A DNA stretch of 64,000 nt from CAZVKN01 sp964627035 (GTDB lineage Bacteria > Electryoneota > AABM5-125-24 > Hatepunaeales > Hatepunaeaceae). Of the stretch, positions 62,788-64,000 are shown piece by piece. The number at the start of each line of letters is the position of its first letter. Position 1 is the stretch's first letter. The notes beneath the pieces are model-generated. The model was not told where the DNA came from and ran no database searches. It saw nothing but the letters and a program-made list of their open reading frames with translations. Made by a program: the position numbers and the translations under genes. Location of the stretch: contig CAZVKN010000001.1 in assembly GCA_964627035.1 (NCBI GenBank), positions 124,001-188,000 of the forward strand, read 5' to 3'.

Positions 62788-64000
62788 ATGAATTTTAGGA
62801 CAATAATCGTTTTTCTTTTTTTAGTTTTGACAAATGTTTCTTTTGCCCAACCTCGTCGTGCTTGGATTCGTTACTATGGTAGCGATGGTCGCGACGGATT
62901 TAGCGACATCTATGCTACAGTTGACGGTGGTTACATTATGTGTGGCCGCTCGGATGAGCAGGGCGACTTGAATAACTGGGAACAGCCAAATCTCTGGATT
63001 GTGAGAGTCAATCAGGCAGGAGACGTGGTCTGGCAGAATCGCTATCAGCTTTTCGATGAGGATGTTTGGTCAATTGGATATAGCATAATTGAAACTGATA
63101 ATGGCGATTTTGTGGTTGGTGGAAGAACTGACGTGAACTATAGAGAGAGAAGATTTGTTGCAATAAAAGTAAGTAGTGATGGCGACCTGATCTGGGAAAG
63201 ACAATATGGTGGTAACCTATCAGGAATGTGTTCTGCTGTCATTGAAACTAAATCTGGCGAATATTTGCTCGGTGGGCGTTTAACTCCTGAAGATGGAATG
63301 GTTGATTGTTATGCAGTTATGGTAAATGATGATGGAGACGTTATATGGGAAAGCAGATATGGTGAACATGATGAACATGATGGAATTCACGGAATCCGTG
63401 AAGCAGCAAACGATGAATATATATTAGGAGGTCTCTTAGATCGCACCTTTGCCCTGATTAAGATAGACGATGAAGGTGACGTGATTTGGCAGGAAACATA
63501 TCAGCGTGGAACAGATTCTTATTGCTACTCGTTGGTTTCAACAGCTAACGGGTACGCTTTGGGTGGAAAGTATGCTTATCGTGATCTACAAGGTGTTGTT
63601 CATAACATACCACGGCTCGTTCTGGTCAATGATAATGGACAGCTTCAGCTCGATCAAGTTTATCCAAGTGAGTCTAGAGACGACTGCAGGAATCTTGCCT
63701 GGATGAGCGACGGTGGTTTCACCTTAGTTGGTTACCGTTGTGGAGATTGCGGTTTAGCAATCCGAACCGAACCTGGTGGTGATCTATCCTGGTCAACAGA
63801 TGATTTTCCCGGACCAGTCAAAGGTGTAGTAGAGGATAGGGATGGGAATTCGCTTATCTGTGGATTTTCCGGGTTCTATATACAGGGTACACTAGTTAAG
63901 TATCATCCTGAACGTAGTGCCCCAATGATTTTGGAACATTCTCCTGAATATCTTGATATCAGTGTTTTATCAGGTGATAGTGTACTATTTTCAGTCTATG
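62788..64000 (+). CDS. Secreted propeller-repeat protein (C-terminus beyond window)
   Basis: 404 codons visible, open at the window edge. Signal peptide MNFRTIIVFLFLVLTNVSFA, then at least six repeats of about 50 residues with the pattern 'DGGY.(M/L)GGR ... D..GD(V/L)(V/I)W.(N/E)(R)(Y)GG' (RYYGSDGRDGFSD, DGDLIWERQYGGN, DGDVIWESRYGEH, EGDVIWQETYQRG). The last visible part (APMILEHSPEYLDISVLSGDSVLFSV) begins an Ig-like domain. By analogy with neighbours a T9SS sorting domain is expected past the edge. ATG with AAGGAG eight bases upstream. Confidence 0.8.
   Translation, partial: MNFRTIIVFLFLVLTNVSFAQPRRAWIRYYGSDGRDGFSDIYATVDGGYIMCGRSDEQGDLNNWEQPNLWIVRVNQAGDVVWQNRYQLFDEDVWSIGYSIIETDNGDFVVGGRTDVNYRERRFVAIKVSSDGDLIWERQYGGNLSGMCSAVIETKSGEYLLGGRLTPEDGMVDCYAVMVNDDGDVIWESRYGEHDEHDGIHGIREAANDEYILGGLLDRTFALIKIDDEGDVIWQETYQRGTDSYCYSLVSTANGYALGGKYAYRDLQGVVHNIPRLVLVNDNGQLQLDQVYPSESRDDCRNLAWMSDGGFTLVGYRCGDCGLAIRTEPGGDLSWSTDDFPGPVKGVVEDRDGNSLICGFSGFYIQGTLVKYHPERSAPMILEHSPEYLDISVLSGDSVLFSVY

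Noticed and set aside
1..64000. tRNA or rRNA genes
   Set aside because: No tRNA-like cloverleaf with TTCGA arm and no rRNA-like sequence was noticed on either strand, although this was by eye only.

Overview
The window looks like a chromosomal contig from a Gram-negative, didermic bacterium of the FCB superphylum (an uncultured candidate-phylum lineage is my inference; no marker allows a firm name). The reasons are: KDO synthesis (kdsB), at least six secreted proteins that end in a type IX secretion (T9SS) 'YPNPFN ... (I/L)K' sorting domain, two gingipain-like C25 proteins, and an outer-membrane barrel protein. No rRNA, tRNA, CRISPR array, phage or intact insertion sequence was seen.

Layout. 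1-28388 is one long minus-strand block. It holds, in transcription order, two giant C25 peptidase-like proteins, ribH, a propeller protein, recN, murA, an unknown membrane-anchored protein, hisC, an unknown protein coupled to a metallo-beta-lactamase-fold hydrolase, kdsB, a GH9 glycosidase, a CotH/beta-helix protein, adenine deaminase and the start of a phosphohexomutase. 28650-46469 is plus-strand: a Na+/Ca2+ exchanger, ATP-type PEP carboxykinase, PTS enzyme I, an 11-subunit complex I operon (nuoABCDHIJKLMN, no nuoEFG here) with a strong terminator, and a secreted beta-helix protein. 46551-50768 holds an MFS transporter, an aldehyde dehydrogenase and an outer-membrane barrel. 50774-56690 (minus) is a sulfur/thiol redox island. 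56926-64000 (plus) carries small membrane proteins and more secreted proteins.

The most interesting system is 50774-54210: DsrM-like and DsrK-like membrane thiol/disulfide redox subunits, flanked by two unusual DsrC-family proteins. The upstream DsrC keeps only the C-terminal cysteine (CysA), with Tyr in the CysB place. The downstream one is a tandem fusion of two DsrC lobes, each keeping CysB and lacking CysA. The two cysteines that act together in classical DsrC are therefore split between two polypeptides around a DsrMK pair, with no dsrAB in the window. Next to it are a transcription factor with a seven-cysteine cluster and a degenerate receiver, a candidate small RNA, and a receiver-histidine kinase.

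The intergenic space holds several families of short non-coding mobile elements (MITE-like) with terminal inverted repeats and target-site duplications. Some are nested inside one another, so the order of insertion can be read. Other intergenic repeats sit directly in front of nuoC and nuoI and between the dsr-like genes.
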